The notes under the pieces are model-generated. The model was not told the DNA's origin. It ran no database searches and was given only the letters and a program-made list of their open reading frames with translations. Positions 24,022 through 33,603 of a stretch of DNA of 64,000 nt are shown piece by piece. The translations under genes were made by a program, and so were the position numbers. Each line of letters begins with the position of its first letter. Position 1 is the first letter of the stretch. This stretch comes from Oricola thermophila (GTDB lineage: Bacteria > Pseudomonadota > Alphaproteobacteria > Rhizobiales > Rhizobiaceae), in assembly GCF_013358405.1 (NCBI RefSeq), contig NZ_CP054836.1:3534001-3598000 (forward strand). The letters are read 5' to 3'.

Positions 24022-26095
24022 TGGCTTTCGCGTCAGTTGAAAAGCCTTGGTCCTGAAGCTTCTTGAGTGCGCTCATGGCGATGGCGCATTGCTTCTCTGA
24101 AGGCATCTTACTCGGGATCGCGGCACAGGTTTCCAGAACGCCATTTTCTCGCGGTGACAGCAGGCCGCGTTCCCGCGCCCAGTTTCTCGCTTCCGCCCAG
24201 AACGCTGCACCGAGCCTGTGCACTTCAAGTTCGGCCTCGACACTGGTCTCGACAGCCTTTTCTGCACGTGCCTCTCTCTCCCGTTCATTGGCTAGGTCCG
24301 GAGAAATCAGAACGCGATCGAGTTCTTCGGGGTAGGTGAGTTCCCGATCTTCCAACCTCTTCCAGCAAGCCTGCTTCTTGGCCCATTCGCTGAAATTGCG
24401 AACGCCCTCGGGCGGATGAGTGATGATATCCTGAGCTTCAGCAGCGGCAATCAACAAGGCCGATTTCAGCTCAATGGGAACATCCTGTTTCCGCCAGACC
24501 AAATCCAGATCGACCACCATATCCCGCTCCTCTATGTCGTGGACGAGTTTGGCGATCGCGTAAGTCACGATGTTCGCGCGATAGCCGCCTTCGTACCATT
24601 CCGCGCCGGAAACCAGTTTTTCGGTTGCTCGAAAAATAATTGCCTTGGCAATCATTCGCTTGAACCAAAGCTCGTCGAAAGAGGCCCCTTCAGATCCCCA
24701 TCGCTTGCCGATGTTCTTGGCGAACTCAGCGAAGTTCTTTTGCGCGCCGAGGCTGACGACATGGGGCAGGCATGCCCAGGTATTCTCGAACTTGGCGAGA
24801 TCAGTCTTCGTGAGGAATTGGGAACGTGGAAACTCGGCATCGAACTTTTTGCGCTCGGCAACGGTCCTGCGACCGCGTTCGTCGGCATACTGTCCCCTCG
24901 CGCGCTCGTAGAACCATTTTGTATCCCGATACCCGCCTTCGCCACGCGCCAATACCTTCCGTGACAACTCTTCGGTCCGGATATGGAATGGATGGTTGGC
25001 GAAAAAGTCTGCTGCGTTAACCTTGTTCTGGCTGTTCGCATATTCAGAAATGCGCGGGACCACGACTTCCGACTGTTCACGAGGCACAATGGTGAGCTTC
25101 ATCTGAACATGAACCTGTTCGAGCTGCTCGGCAAATGCCTTGCGAGCCGCGTGCAGAGAGGCCGTGGTCTGACCGCCATTGACGATTTGCAGGTTGTCCG
25201 CTCGAACCAGTTGCAGCCCGCGATCGGTTTGTTCCGTCTCGATCGCGTCTGCTGTTGCGCTCAAGCCATTGTTGTAGGAGAAAAACATGTGAGGTTCATC
25301 GCGGATCGTGTCCCGAATGCCCCGATTCACCTTGCCGCGTGCCTGAAGAAAGCTTCTGACGTTGGCTTCAAGAAGGCGTGGCCCCCATTTGTCGTAGATG
25401 GCCGCCAGCTGTTTTCCGGGAATGACCGCGAGATAACTTTCGAGTGCGTTTTCGGTTGCAGATGCCTCAAGGAGTGGCACACCGCCACCGAAATCCTTCT
25501 CGAAATCGATGGTCAGGTTTGCTCGTGCCTGGCCTTGCTCCATGTACTGTTTGAGGCGTTTCAGGTCCCAGACGCTGAGCGTGACCGGTCTGCCATCGAG
25601 GTTCTTTACGGTCGCCGCGTCGGCGCGGGCACGAAAGTCCGCATTGGTCACGATGATAAGTTTGACTTTCTCGACACCCTTCCAAGTCGTGGCGATGAGG
25701 TCGGCCACGCCGAAGCCCGCACTTGTTTCCTCCAGTTGCGCCCGGAAGTCGGCTTTCAGGCTGGAAACAAGGAACCTGTAGAGACGCTGCAGAAGGCGTT
25801 GGATTTGCTCCTTGTTCTGCACACGCATCTCGTTGGTGAGCTGGAAGTCGCACAACACCAGGCTCAGAACACCATCGCCATCCCTGGGGTCTCCGCCGTA
25901 GCCGTCGATCCGCATGGGCCTGCTGGTGCCACCCCCCTCGTAATATGCCCTGTTGGCACCGTCCAATTCACCTGCTTCAGTAAGCAGATCGCCAACCCTC
26001 TCGAAGAACGCCTCGACCGTGACAAGGCCAAGGACGTCCGCATCCCCCTGGATGTCGGCAATAAGTTGATGATGAAATTCTTCCAGGTCACTCAT
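24011..26095 (-). CDS. AIPR family protein
   Basis: 694 residues. The hallmark AIPR blocks are MFFSYNNGLSATAD and LQIVNGGQTTASLHAARK, in the middle of the protein. AIPR proteins occur in phage-defence and abortive-infection loci. With MutL-like, Z1 and PD-(D/E)XK genes it forms the core of the system predicted by Iyer, Abhiman and Aravind (2008) and shown to be antiviral as MZA by Gao et al. (2020). Overlaps the upstream gene by 8 bp. Confidence 0.9.
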   Translation of the reverse strand: MSDLEEFHHQLIADIQGDADVLGLVTVEAFFERVGDLLTEAGELDGANRAYYEGGGTSRPMRIDGYGGDPRDGDGVLSLVLCDFQLTNEMRVQNKEQIQRLLQRLYRFLVSSLKADFRAQLEETSAGFGVADLIATTWKGVEKVKLIIVTNADFRARADAATVKNLDGRPVTLSVWDLKRLKQYMEQGQARANLTIDFEKDFGGGVPLLEASATENALESYLAVIPGKQLAAIYDKWGPRLLEANVRSFLQARGKVNRGIRDTIRDEPHMFFSYNNGLSATADAIETEQTDRGLQLVRADNLQIVNGGQTTASLHAARKAFAEQLEQVHVQMKLTIVPREQSEVVVPRISEYANSQNKVNAADFFANHPFHIRTEELSRKVLARGEGGYRDTKWFYERARGQYADERGRRTVAERKKFDAEFPRSQFLTKTDLAKFENTWACLPHVVSLGAQKNFAEFAKNIGKRWGSEGASFDELWFKRMIAKAIIFRATEKLVSGAEWYEGGYRANIVTYAIAKLVHDIEERDMVVDLDLVWRKQDVPIELKSALLIAAAEAQDIITHPPEGVRNFSEWAKKQACWKRLEDRELTYPEELDRVLISPDLANEREREARAEKAVETSVEAELEVHRLGAAFWAEARNWARERGLLSPRENGVLETCAAIPSKMPSEKQCAIAMSALKKLQDQGFSTDAKANAN

Positions 26096-27086
26096 GATCG
26101 AATCCTTTCCGGATCACGTCGATCAGGTCGCCATCCAGTTTGAATGGCTCGCATGCATCGAGGGAGATGGAATATCGAACGTTCTCCACGCCATTTTCGA
26201 GAGGTGACGCAATGCGGGGAAAGCCCCCCTTTACCTCGTAGTCGTTTGCAGTTCCAAGGAGCCATCTTCGGTCATCGTAGTCGTTCTCGGGGTCATATCC
26301 CGTTGAACCAAGCGTTTCCTCCCACGCTTCGAACGCCGCGCCTTCCGCTTCGAACATGTCTGCCGTCATTCGCACGTGATCGTGCAGGCTCTGACCTTCC
26401 GGCAGGACGGCTGACGCAACATTCACGACTCGCAGGTACAAGCGGTTGCCCTGGACATCTGCCAACTGGTCCTCCGAAGAGATTGACACGAAGGGTTTTG
26501 CCGCCACCCGCCTTGCCTTGACCTCTATACAGCTACCGATGAACTCGAAATCTTTCGCGGAACAGGTCGGCCCGGTCCATGCCTCGATTGCGGTCTCAGG
26601 GCCGAAGGCGGACACCAATTCCCGAAGAAAAGCCAACTCGCCAACCAGCCCCCGCTGTTCTTCAACTGACAACCCATTGGCCTTTCCCCCGCGCAGAAGA
26701 TGATACCAGCGTCGTGTGCGCTGCAGGGCCCTGGAGAGCGCTTCGTTACGATTCGCGCCTGCTTCTCCTGCTTCAACCACATCCCTGCAAAGGGTTTCGA
26801 ATATCTGGACCTGGCTTCTTTCCTTGAGGCCGAGAACGAATGCAGACCCGCCTGAAACAGGCCGGAAGGACGTGACAAGGTTCTTCAACTTGGGCAGACG
26901 CGGAAGTGGTTGGGGCAGCTCTGGAAGCCTCAGCATCAGGCCGGGCATGCCCGCTTCTAGGACCACCCAAAAGAAATCGAAGCGGCCCGCGACATCAACC
27001 CGTTTGGCTTCGCCCGAGCCTAGTTTTTCCCAAGGGTCAAGAGGTTTCAAGGGCAGCCTCCAGGTCATCATCTTCGTCTTCATCAC
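26088..27086 (-). CDS. PD-(D/E)XK motif protein (DUF4420)
   Basis: 332 residues, probably the nuclease of the MZA-type system. The C-terminal half has the endonuclease-like core: FEFIGSCIEVKARR gives Glu-x-Lys at the end of a strand, preceded by an acidic region (PTCSAKDFEF). Starts 50 bp inside the 3' end of the Z1 gene, so its translation depends on that gene. The assignment to DUF4420 rests on this motif and on operon context. Confidence 0.82.
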   Translation of the reverse strand: MMKTKMMTWRLPLKPLDPWEKLGSGEAKRVDVAGRFDFFWVVLEAGMPGLMLRLPELPQPLPRLPKLKNLVTSFRPVSGGSAFVLGLKERSQVQIFETLCRDVVEAGEAGANRNEALSRALQRTRRWYHLLRGGKANGLSVEEQRGLVGELAFLRELVSAFGPETAIEAWTGPTCSAKDFEFIGSCIEVKARRVAAKPFVSISSEDQLADVQGNRLYLRVVNVASAVLPEGQSLHDHVRMTADMFEAEGAAFEAWEETLGSTGYDPENDYDDRRWLLGTANDYEVKGGFPRIASPLENGVENVRYSISLDACEPFKLDGDLIDVIRKGFDHE

Positions 27087-29784
27087 CGAAGAGCTCGCGG
27101 TAGCGCACTGCGTTCACCACGTACTCGACCCTCTCGGCCGGACGCGAAGACACAGGAAGGCTTAAACCCCACGCTACCACCGGGGCGGCGGGAATCAGGC
27201 TGGCTTCCTTGGCGTCTTCCTTTCCATCTGGGGCCTTGGCCTTTACGAAATGCAAGATGAACAAGCCACGATCTCGTTCCCGCCGGTAGATCGAGTCGGG
27301 ATAATTCACGCGCTCGCCAGCTTCTTTCCCTTTCTCCTCTCGATAGCGTGCCTCCGCTGCATCAGCCTTCAGTGGATCAACACCAGCCCTCTCGACGCCT
27401 CGCGATGCTACGCGCATTCGCTTGCCACTGAAGGACAGGAACTCATGTTTCAGGTCGTGCAAATCGACATAGCGCGTCGCGGGCACGATTGGTTTGCCCA
27501 GCGTTGTGTCCGGTTCGCCCTTGGCGAGACTTGGAATGAGTACATCCCAGGTTTTCAGTTCGTCTGCACTTCTTGCCCGGATGTAACTGCGAACCGGGCC
27601 CGGATCAGTGGTCAGGCTTTGCTCTGCGTTCCTCCAGCCCGCGAGGAATTCGTCTATGAAATCGACCGGTACGCCCCGGATCAGTGTTCCCCAGCGCGTT
27701 TGCTCTTCTTCCTTGTTTGCCTCCACCAACTTCGAGACAAGCGATCTGGCTGCGTCGACATTTGCGGAAAGATCAGCTGGTTTGATGCTGACTTTCGATG
27801 TTTCGACAAACTTGTTCGATAGACCCACAAGCGTCGTTACCTTGGTGCTTGCTCCCATCTTGTTGCGTGCAGTCACAAGCAAAGATGCGGGATGACTGCG
27901 GACGGCAAGGCCGAAATCCCGTGGAGTGGCTTTGGCCGTCTCCATGTCGTGGATTTCGGCATGCAGTTCTTCTGTCGCATTTGCGATGAATGCGTACCAA
28001 TCTATGGCTTCCGCCGGCATCCAGATACGGCAAAGGTCCTCGTATCCGGTCCGATAGCCGAACCAACGCCCCATCTGCATCAGCGTGTCGTACATCTTTG
28101 TATTGCGCAGGAACCAGGTAACCGTAAGCCCTTCGAGTGTCAGGCCGCGAGAAAGTGCAAATCCACCAACTGCGATGTATTTTCTGCCTGGTTTGCCGCG
28201 GACTTCTTTAGGGTAGTCAAGGACGTCTTTCGACTTGCTGTTCACCAGAACAACCTGCGCGGAAGCTATTGTCTCATGCAGCGCATCCTGAATCTCGCTC
28301 CATGACGAATGACACGTCTTGAACTCGGCTTCCCAGACATCCTTCAGGGCTGCAATTTCCGGGTCTGCAAGTCCCTTCGGGCCGGTCGCACCATTGATTC
28401 TAACCGCATTCTGGATTCTTTGAAGTACTTCATGGAGCCTGTTTCTGAGCTGCTCTTGAACCGGATTGCGAAAGCTCGCATTCACCAGCATCGAACAGTG
28501 TTTGTGTTCTTGATTTCGCAATTTCCGGATGGCAGCGGTCAGCAAGAATGCGCGAACGGCTGTCACCAAAGAATCGGGCAAAGCCTCAACAACAAAATCC
28601 TGCGGATGCTTGACAGGAAGCACATCTTCGTTGTCGTCAATGTACCGCAGCCAGGTCGGATCTTCGTCATCGGGTAATCCTTCAATGAATACCTTGTTGC
28701 CTCCGAAGTAATTTGATGGTGCATCAAGGCCAATGATGAAGTCCTTTGGAAACAGATCCTCCGCCAGCATTTCATCATCTTGGTCTGGGTCGATGAAGAT
28801 GTTCGCGAATGGCGTCGCAGTGTATCCGACATAGCAACTCCTGTGGAATGTATTTAAGAGTTCTCTGATCAGTCGGTTCGTAGTAGTGACTTCCTCCTTG
28901 TTGTACTTAGTATTGATCGAGGCGTTGTCTGCTTCGTCGTCGATGAGCAGCATTGGCTGGTCGATCATCTCGCTGTCACCGCGAGCACTATTGTCTTTCA
29001 ACCATTGCAGGAGGTTTCTGAGGGTTGAGGAATTTTTCTTGATCACGAGAACGACCGGCACCTTGTAGGAGTCGATCTCGCTGGTGTTGGTTGAGGCTGT
29101 CGCCTTGTTGAAGTCTCGAAGCGTATTGGTAAGACTGACTGGCGTTTTGTTCGGGTCGAAGTGGCCAACGCCGATGATGTGCCTGTTTGGACCCTTCCTG
29201 GTTTCTTGGGATTTCCCGGTGTCGCGGCCGATGAAACCTTCGTCGATCCGTGCCTGCGTCTGGTTTCGAAGGTTGTTGTGGATGCCGGCAATGACGATGA
29301 TCAACCGGTAACCGGCATCTGCTGCCTTGCAGATCAAACCGGTATAGTTAGCGGTCTTTCCGCTTTGAACGTGGCCAACCACCATGCCGCGTCGATCCCA
29401 AGGCACATGTTTGGAAGGGTTGCCGAGACGGCTGAGGATCGTGTCGGTTACCTTGTCCAATGAAATCACGACGTCTTTTGGCAGGCCGTTTTGCAGGAGC
29501 AGTTTCTGGTAGCGGTTCCAGTAGAATGGCTCGATGTTCGGCTTGGCGTCATCCAGCCATGGTTCGAAGCCCTCACCATCCACAACCGCGCCAAGGCCTG
29601 CCTTGATCCCCTGCTTGTGCTCGATTTCGCGTGCAATCTGTTCGATCTCGTCATCGCCGAGACTCGGAGCAACCGCAGCCGAGACACCACGGATCATCGA
29701 GCGCAATTCGTCTTCGGTTTTCCGAGGCTGATTGAACAGGCCCATCTCGACCATGTTCTTTACTGTCTCGATCGCTTCTCTCAT
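27037..29784 (-). CDS. Z1 domain superfamily-2-like ATPase
   Basis: 915 residues. Walker A in GHVQSGKTANY, Walker B in MLLIDDEADNAS, and the Z1 signature region GGFALSRGLTLEGLTVTWF...MQMGRWFGYR, which carries the conserved arginines of the motif VI equivalent. Z1 proteins are predicted DNA translocases or helicases. ATG 29784 overlaps the MutL-like stop by 4 bp. Full length, no frame damage. Confidence 0.92.
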   Translation of the reverse strand: MREAIETVKNMVEMGLFNQPRKTEDELRSMIRGVSAAVAPSLGDDEIEQIAREIEHKQGIKAGLGAVVDGEGFEPWLDDAKPNIEPFYWNRYQKLLLQNGLPKDVVISLDKVTDTILSRLGNPSKHVPWDRRGMVVGHVQSGKTANYTGLICKAADAGYRLIIVIAGIHNNLRNQTQARIDEGFIGRDTGKSQETRKGPNRHIIGVGHFDPNKTPVSLTNTLRDFNKATASTNTSEIDSYKVPVVLVIKKNSSTLRNLLQWLKDNSARGDSEMIDQPMLLIDDEADNASINTKYNKEEVTTTNRLIRELLNTFHRSCYVGYTATPFANIFIDPDQDDEMLAEDLFPKDFIIGLDAPSNYFGGNKVFIEGLPDDEDPTWLRYIDDNEDVLPVKHPQDFVVEALPDSLVTAVRAFLLTAAIRKLRNQEHKHCSMLVNASFRNPVQEQLRNRLHEVLQRIQNAVRINGATGPKGLADPEIAALKDVWEAEFKTCHSSWSEIQDALHETIASAQVVLVNSKSKDVLDYPKEVRGKPGRKYIAVGGFALSRGLTLEGLTVTWFLRNTKMYDTLMQMGRWFGYRTGYEDLCRIWMPAEAIDWYAFIANATEELHAEIHDMETAKATPRDFGLAVRSHPASLLVTARNKMGASTKVTTLVGLSNKFVETSKVSIKPADLSANVDAARSLVSKLVEANKEEEQTRWGTLIRGVPVDFIDEFLAGWRNAEQSLTTDPGPVRSYIRARSADELKTWDVLIPSLAKGEPDTTLGKPIVPATRYVDLHDLKHEFLSFSGKRMRVASRGVERAGVDPLKADAAEARYREEKGKEAGERVNYPDSIYRRERDRGLFILHFVKAKAPDGKEDAKEASLIPAAPVVAWGLSLPVSSRPAERVEYVVNAVRYRELFGDEDEDDDLEAALETS

Positions 29785-31286
29785 GAAACACGTGTCCTCA
29801 AAAAGTCATCCAGTATCTGTGCGGCGGCTTCCCAGCGAACTCGCAGGAAGGGATTGCTCTGCAGCGTGTCCGGCAATGCTTCGGCTGCCACGCCGTTTTC
29901 CATCAGGGTTGTTGCGAGCGAACAGACCAGCACTTTCAGGTCGTGTTCCGATGTCTCATCAGCCGTTACGGCTTCTGCATTCCCGACAAGTTCTGCGTGC
30001 AGGGTCTCGATCGGCAATCCGGCCCCAACGATGCGAAGACAGCGTTCGAAACCTTCGCGCAGGCCCTCGGGCAGTTGCTCGGCATAGCTTCTAAAGATCG
30101 GATGTTCCAAGTTGGGGCGAAAGACGATCTGCCCATCCTTCTGCACTCGATTCCAGATTGGAAAACGCGTTTCATCGACCAACCTTTGGCCGCGGCTTCG
30201 GTAAGTGCGTTTGGACGTTCCGACGAATCTCTCGACTACCCTCTTCAGACGTTCGCGCACTACAGGCGGTAGCTGTGCTGAAGCCTTCTTGACGTCAATC
30301 CTCCACTCCGCATCCATCGTGTTCGGGATATCGACAGCGATCCGGCAGAGTTTCGTGAGTTCGGTCTGGCGAGCGAGTCCCAGCCATCCACCGGCGATGA
30401 TGAGTCGATCCTCGCGATAAACGTAGAGCCCTTGCGATTTCAGGTGTCCTTCCGGACCGCCGATCTCATCCCATTCTTCTTGGCTCATCCGTTTGTGATG
30501 TGGGAGAGTGTGGCACCTTATCACGACGTCACCTTGACGCAGTCGAAGGATCTCTTCCGGATCCTTCTGCGTTGCCGCATGTGAGGATGCCATGGGGTCG
30601 ATGGGTTTCAGCCGACGACCGTTCAATAGCAGTTTCACCCGTGGTTTGGTCCCTTCCAGAAAGCGATGGAATACGAGCCGCAGGTGGCGTTCTGCGCGGG
30701 AAAACTCTGAATTCATGTATTCGGCGCGCTTGCCACGGTCATGTGTATAGCCGCCGCTCAAACGGTCGAGTTTTTCCCACACGACGACAGTTCCGGTTTC
30801 TGGAAGAAGATGATGCCCTTTCACGAGTTCGGGGTTGTCGATGAGTTCGAGGCTCCACTCATTTCGCTGTGCAATGCGATCGAGATCCCAGCGTGCACAT
30901 GATGTTTTGCCGTTTCGCCGTGTCAAGACTGTCAGGCATCTGCACTGCGAAAAGCTCGCGCTTTTCAAGCCGAGACCAAAGCGACCAAGGTCTTTGGCGG
31001 CCCTTTTGTGGGTAGGGTTCTTGGAGCCCAACCGCATCGCATCGATCAGTTCCGCCTCCGTCATGCCCGAACCGTCATCGGCTATCGCAATCCAAGCTTC
31101 GTCAGCCGCGGTATCGGCGATCAATGCCACCGACTGGGCGCCAGCAGTGATTGAGTTGTCAATTATGTCTGAAAGCGCGGTTTCCAGACTGTAGCCGAAA
31201 TCCCGGTGGCCCTCGATGAGCGAAGTCGCGTATGGGGTAGCATCGACTTCTCTGGTAGCTAACTCTCTATACGGTTCACATTTCAT
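29781..31286 (-). CDS. MutL/MORC-like GHKL ATPase
   Basis: 501 residues, first gene of the operon. GHKL ATP-binding motifs: N box LSDIIDNSI, G1 IADDGSGM and G2 DLGRFGLGLKSASFS. GHKL ATPases such as MutL, MORC and Hsp90 close on ATP as dimers. Iyer et al. linked this family to restriction systems with Z1, DUF4420 and AIPR genes, exactly as arranged here. The promoter should lie in the AT-rich stretch 31287-31340. Confidence 0.88.
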   Translation of the reverse strand: MKCEPYRELATREVDATPYATSLIEGHRDFGYSLETALSDIIDNSITAGAQSVALIADTAADEAWIAIADDGSGMTEAELIDAMRLGSKNPTHKRAAKDLGRFGLGLKSASFSQCRCLTVLTRRNGKTSCARWDLDRIAQRNEWSLELIDNPELVKGHHLLPETGTVVVWEKLDRLSGGYTHDRGKRAEYMNSEFSRAERHLRLVFHRFLEGTKPRVKLLLNGRRLKPIDPMASSHAATQKDPEEILRLRQGDVVIRCHTLPHHKRMSQEEWDEIGGPEGHLKSQGLYVYREDRLIIAGGWLGLARQTELTKLCRIAVDIPNTMDAEWRIDVKKASAQLPPVVRERLKRVVERFVGTSKRTYRSRGQRLVDETRFPIWNRVQKDGQIVFRPNLEHPIFRSYAEQLPEGLREGFERCLRIVGAGLPIETLHAELVGNAEAVTADETSEHDLKVLVCSLATTLMENGVAAEALPDTLQSNPFLRVRWEAAAQILDDFLRTRVS

Positions 31287-31404
31287 GGAAATACTTTTGG
31301 CTTATAATTCTTGAGATTAAGCTACTAACGTCGGAATTCGGTGTCTGGCCTAATTTTGTGCATGTCTTGGTGTACCTGTCGCGTGCGAAGTCTTGATATT
31401 TTCA
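31287..31404. promoter_or_regulatory. AT-rich upstream region of the MZA operon
   Basis: On the minus strand a TTATAA-type sequence about 15-20 bases before ATG 31286 is the best -10 candidate. No operator repeat is evident. The region ends at the neighbouring IS5-type element. Confidence 0.4.
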
Positions 31405-32225
31405 TTAATGGTCGAGACTCGTTCAAACCCAGAAGGCTATGAGCGTGGCAAGGGCGACAGCAGACATGAAGTTGTGTGCCAGCTTGTCGTAGCGCGTTGC
31501 AACGCGACGGAAGTCCTTGATGCGGCAGAATGCATTCTCGATCAGGTGACGATCGCAGTACCGGCGTTTGTCATAGGCAATCGTGCGCTTTCGGTTGACG
31601 CGACCGGGAATGACCGGAACCGTTCCCTGTCTGCGCAAGGCACTTCGCAGGGCATTGGCATCATAGCCCTTGTCGGCGAGGGGGTAGCGAGCACCATTCA
31701 GTTGCGACAGTAGCGCCGGGGCAGCTTTCATGTCGGAGACGTTACCGGGCGTGAGGGCAAAAGCGGAAGGCCGCCCAAGCACGTCAGTCAGGGCATGGAG
31801 CTTACTGGTTTGGCCGCCGCGTGAGAGGCTGATATCCTGCGCTTTCGCCCCCCTTTACCGCCATGGGCCGAGCGATGTGCCTTGATATAGGTGGAATCGA
31901 TGGAAGTGCTTCTTGTTATCGCGCCGGCACCAGCCAGGGCCTCGACCAGGCCTGTCCAGAAACGGCTGCGTGACCAGCGGTTGAACCGGTTGTAAATCGT
32001 CGTCGCGGGACCGTATTCCGGCGGGCAGTCGCACCAGCGGCATCCGACCTTGAGAACGTGGATAATCCCCGAGACAACGCGCCGATCATCGACACGCCGC
32101 GCGCCGGGCTGGTTCTTCGGCAAATGCGGTTCAGTCGCTGCCCATCCAACATCGCTCAGCCAAAAAAAAGCCTGCTCATTGTCATCTCCAGAAAAGCCTC
32201 TGCAGGTTCTGAATCTGATTTGCGC
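31405..32225 (-). mobile_element. IS5-family (IS427-like) element
   Basis: About 0.8 kb with the two-frame transposase layout of the IS427 group. Ends are approximate: GAGACTCGTTCAAAC near 31413 and a GATTCAGAACC-type sequence near 32210 on the complement. No target duplication established. Confidence 0.7.
31423..31782 (-). CDS. IS5-family transposase, C-terminal frame
   Basis: 119 residues carrying the second half of the DDE domain: LGRPSAFALTPGNVSD, ADKGYDANALR and the final Glu region HLIENAFCRIKDFRRVATRYDK. In the IS427 group it is fused to the upstream frame by -1 frameshifting; an AAAGGGGGG run at about 31849-31857 on the complement is the slip site candidate. Confidence 0.8.
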   Translation of the reverse strand: MLGRPSAFALTPGNVSDMKAAPALLSQLNGARYPLADKGYDANALRSALRRQGTVPVIPGRVNRKRTIAYDKRRYCDRHLIENAFCRIKDFRRVATRYDKLAHNFMSAVALATLIAFWV

Positions 32226-32288
32226 AGACCACTCAATAGGTTGATTGGGTTTCAACCCTAGAGTCCGCCCCAACTTGAGGACGGACAA
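31788..32288 (-). CDS. IS5-family transposase, N-terminal frame
   Basis: Codes FWLSDVGWAATEPHLPKNQPG and the first DDE acidic residue in SIDSTYIKAHRSA. The likely natural start (ATGACAATGAGC on the complement near 32182) is one base out of frame because of an eight-base T run (complement of 32162-32169), so the N-terminus is either frameshifted or starts further upstream at 32288. Probably inactive. Confidence 0.65.
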   Translation of the reverse strand: MSVLKLGRTLGLKPNQPIEWSAQIRFRTCRGFSGDDNEQAFFWLSDVGWAATEPHLPKNQPGARRVDDRRVVSGIIHVLKVGCRWCDCPPEYGPATTIYNRFNRWSRSRFWTGLVEALAGAGAITRSTSIDSTYIKAHRSAHGGKGGRKRRISASHAAAKPVSSMP

Positions 32289-32541
32289 TGAAGCGAATGA
32301 GATTTACGGGCGAACAGATTGTCGGCATCCTGGTTGAGCTAAAGGCTGGCGCGAAGTGCGCAGACCTATGTCGCAAGCACGGCATGTCGTGAGGGAGCTT
32401 CTATAACTAGAAGATCAAAAGCTCGGCGGCATATCAGTGTCGGAAGCGAAGCGGCTGAAGGCGCTTGAAGCCGACAATGCCAAGCTCAAGAAGCTGCTGG
32501 CCGAGCAGATGCTGATCTTGGCGGCGATGAAGAAACTCTGA
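32288..32541 (+). pseudogene. IS3-family orfA remnant
   Basis: MKRMRFTGEQIVGILVELKAG, then a stop after KHGMS, another after FYN, and a shifted but recognisable [20 protein letters not shown] tail. A decayed OrfA of the same type as 10296-10562; no orfB follows. Confidence 0.8.
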
Positions 32542-32778
32542 TTTCAAAAAAAGCGGTGACACTTGCCGTGAAGTGCGATGTGATCGCGCGCCTGAGGTCC
32601 GTGCTCTGGCTCCCGGAATGTCGGGCGCGCCGGATTGTCGACTCGGATCATCTTGCGATCCGCGTCGATAGCGGCAACAATCTCAGTTTTCTCGAAGCGT
32701 GCGGGCAGGAAATATCGTTTTCCGGCGACACGTTTCCTAGCTCCGTTGACCATCGAGAATGCTATGCGGGAGGATGCT

Positions 32779-33150
32779 ATGCGAAAGACCATGTTTCTTT
32801 TGACCTTCATGTCCCTGGCCGCATGTGCCAGCACGGAGGAAAGTACGGATGGCGGGATCTTGGACGGTGCGGAACTCACAGCCTTTTTCGCCGGGAACAG
32901 CTATTCCTACTTCGGACCAGGTAACAAGAAACTCGCCGAAATCTCGTATGATGCGGACGGGACCATACGAAGCACGTTGATGAGGGACGGCAAGACCTAT
33001 TCAGGCAACTGGTCTGTCCGCGGCGATACTTACTGCACCTCGTACGAGTATCGCCCCGACCTTCGGTGTTTCCAGGTGCGCGCTACCGACACACCGGGAC
33101 GTTTCGAAGATCTCGCCAATGGCAAAGTTGACGGCTATTTCGTGAGATAG
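32779..33150 (+). CDS. Small putative lipoprotein
   Basis: 123 residues from ATG 32779 (GGGAGGA upstream). The signal peptide ends in a lipobox, SLAAC, at residues about 12-16, so the mature protein should be lipid-anchored in the envelope. The rest (FFAGNSYSYFGPG...EISYDADGTI...YSGNWSVRGDTYCTSYE) has the look of small alphaproteobacterial lipoproteins that use a glycine-rich beta fold; family and role unknown. Upstream 32545-32770 may be transposase debris. Confidence 0.7.
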   Translation: MRKTMFLLTFMSLAACASTEESTDGGILDGAELTAFFAGNSYSYFGPGNKKLAEISYDADGTIRSTLMRDGKTYSGNWSVRGDTYCTSYEYRPDLRCFQVRATDTPGRFEDLANGKVDGYFVR

Positions 33151-33506
33151 GGGGCGGATGAAAAGCAGCCCCGACCTTCAATTTCGGCCGATGCCACGCC
33201 AGTTCGACGGTTACCCGGGCTCAAATTCTTCTCGCTACCGCTTAGCGATCGTCGGCGACAACTGACCGAGATTTCGCGCTTTCGGGCGAAGCGGCTGCGA
33301 TGCTGCTCGTGGATGCAGATCCTGATACCGGGCGACGGGTTGCGGCGCTGCAAAGCTTTGCGATGTAGGGTAAGTGATACGAGCCACCAGCAACGCGGTT
33401 CTGTTGCATAGGCAAACGAATACCCAAACGCAGGTCGTGTTACTGGCCCTAACAGCGTTTTCCGGAACGCGGACGGTGTGCACAATGTCCGACCTTGGAA
33501 CGTCGC

Positions 33507-33540
33507 GAAAACTTTTCGCATCGCCCGCAAACGCATTTTC
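33507..33540 (+). repeat. Right 34-bp terminal repeat (candidate attR)
   Basis: 31 of 34 bases match 342-375. Contains the palindrome GCGAAAA-C-TTTTCGC (33505-33519). ACCTTGGA just before it (33492-33499) also matches the left copy (336-343) but with a short extra spacer. Confidence 0.55.
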
Positions 33541-33571
33541 CCAAGCGATTTCAAACAGATCCTTGATATCC

Positions 33572-33603
33572 GTGTATCGCCCGGTGTACACCTGCGTGTA
33601 TCG
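33572..33603 (+). repeat. Right GTGTATCG array, 12-bp period
   Basis: GTGTATCG at 33572 and 33596 with a degenerate unit (GTGTACAC) at 33584, all 12 bp apart, the same period as at 435-478. Conservation of the spacing shows common origin with the left array. Confidence 0.6.
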
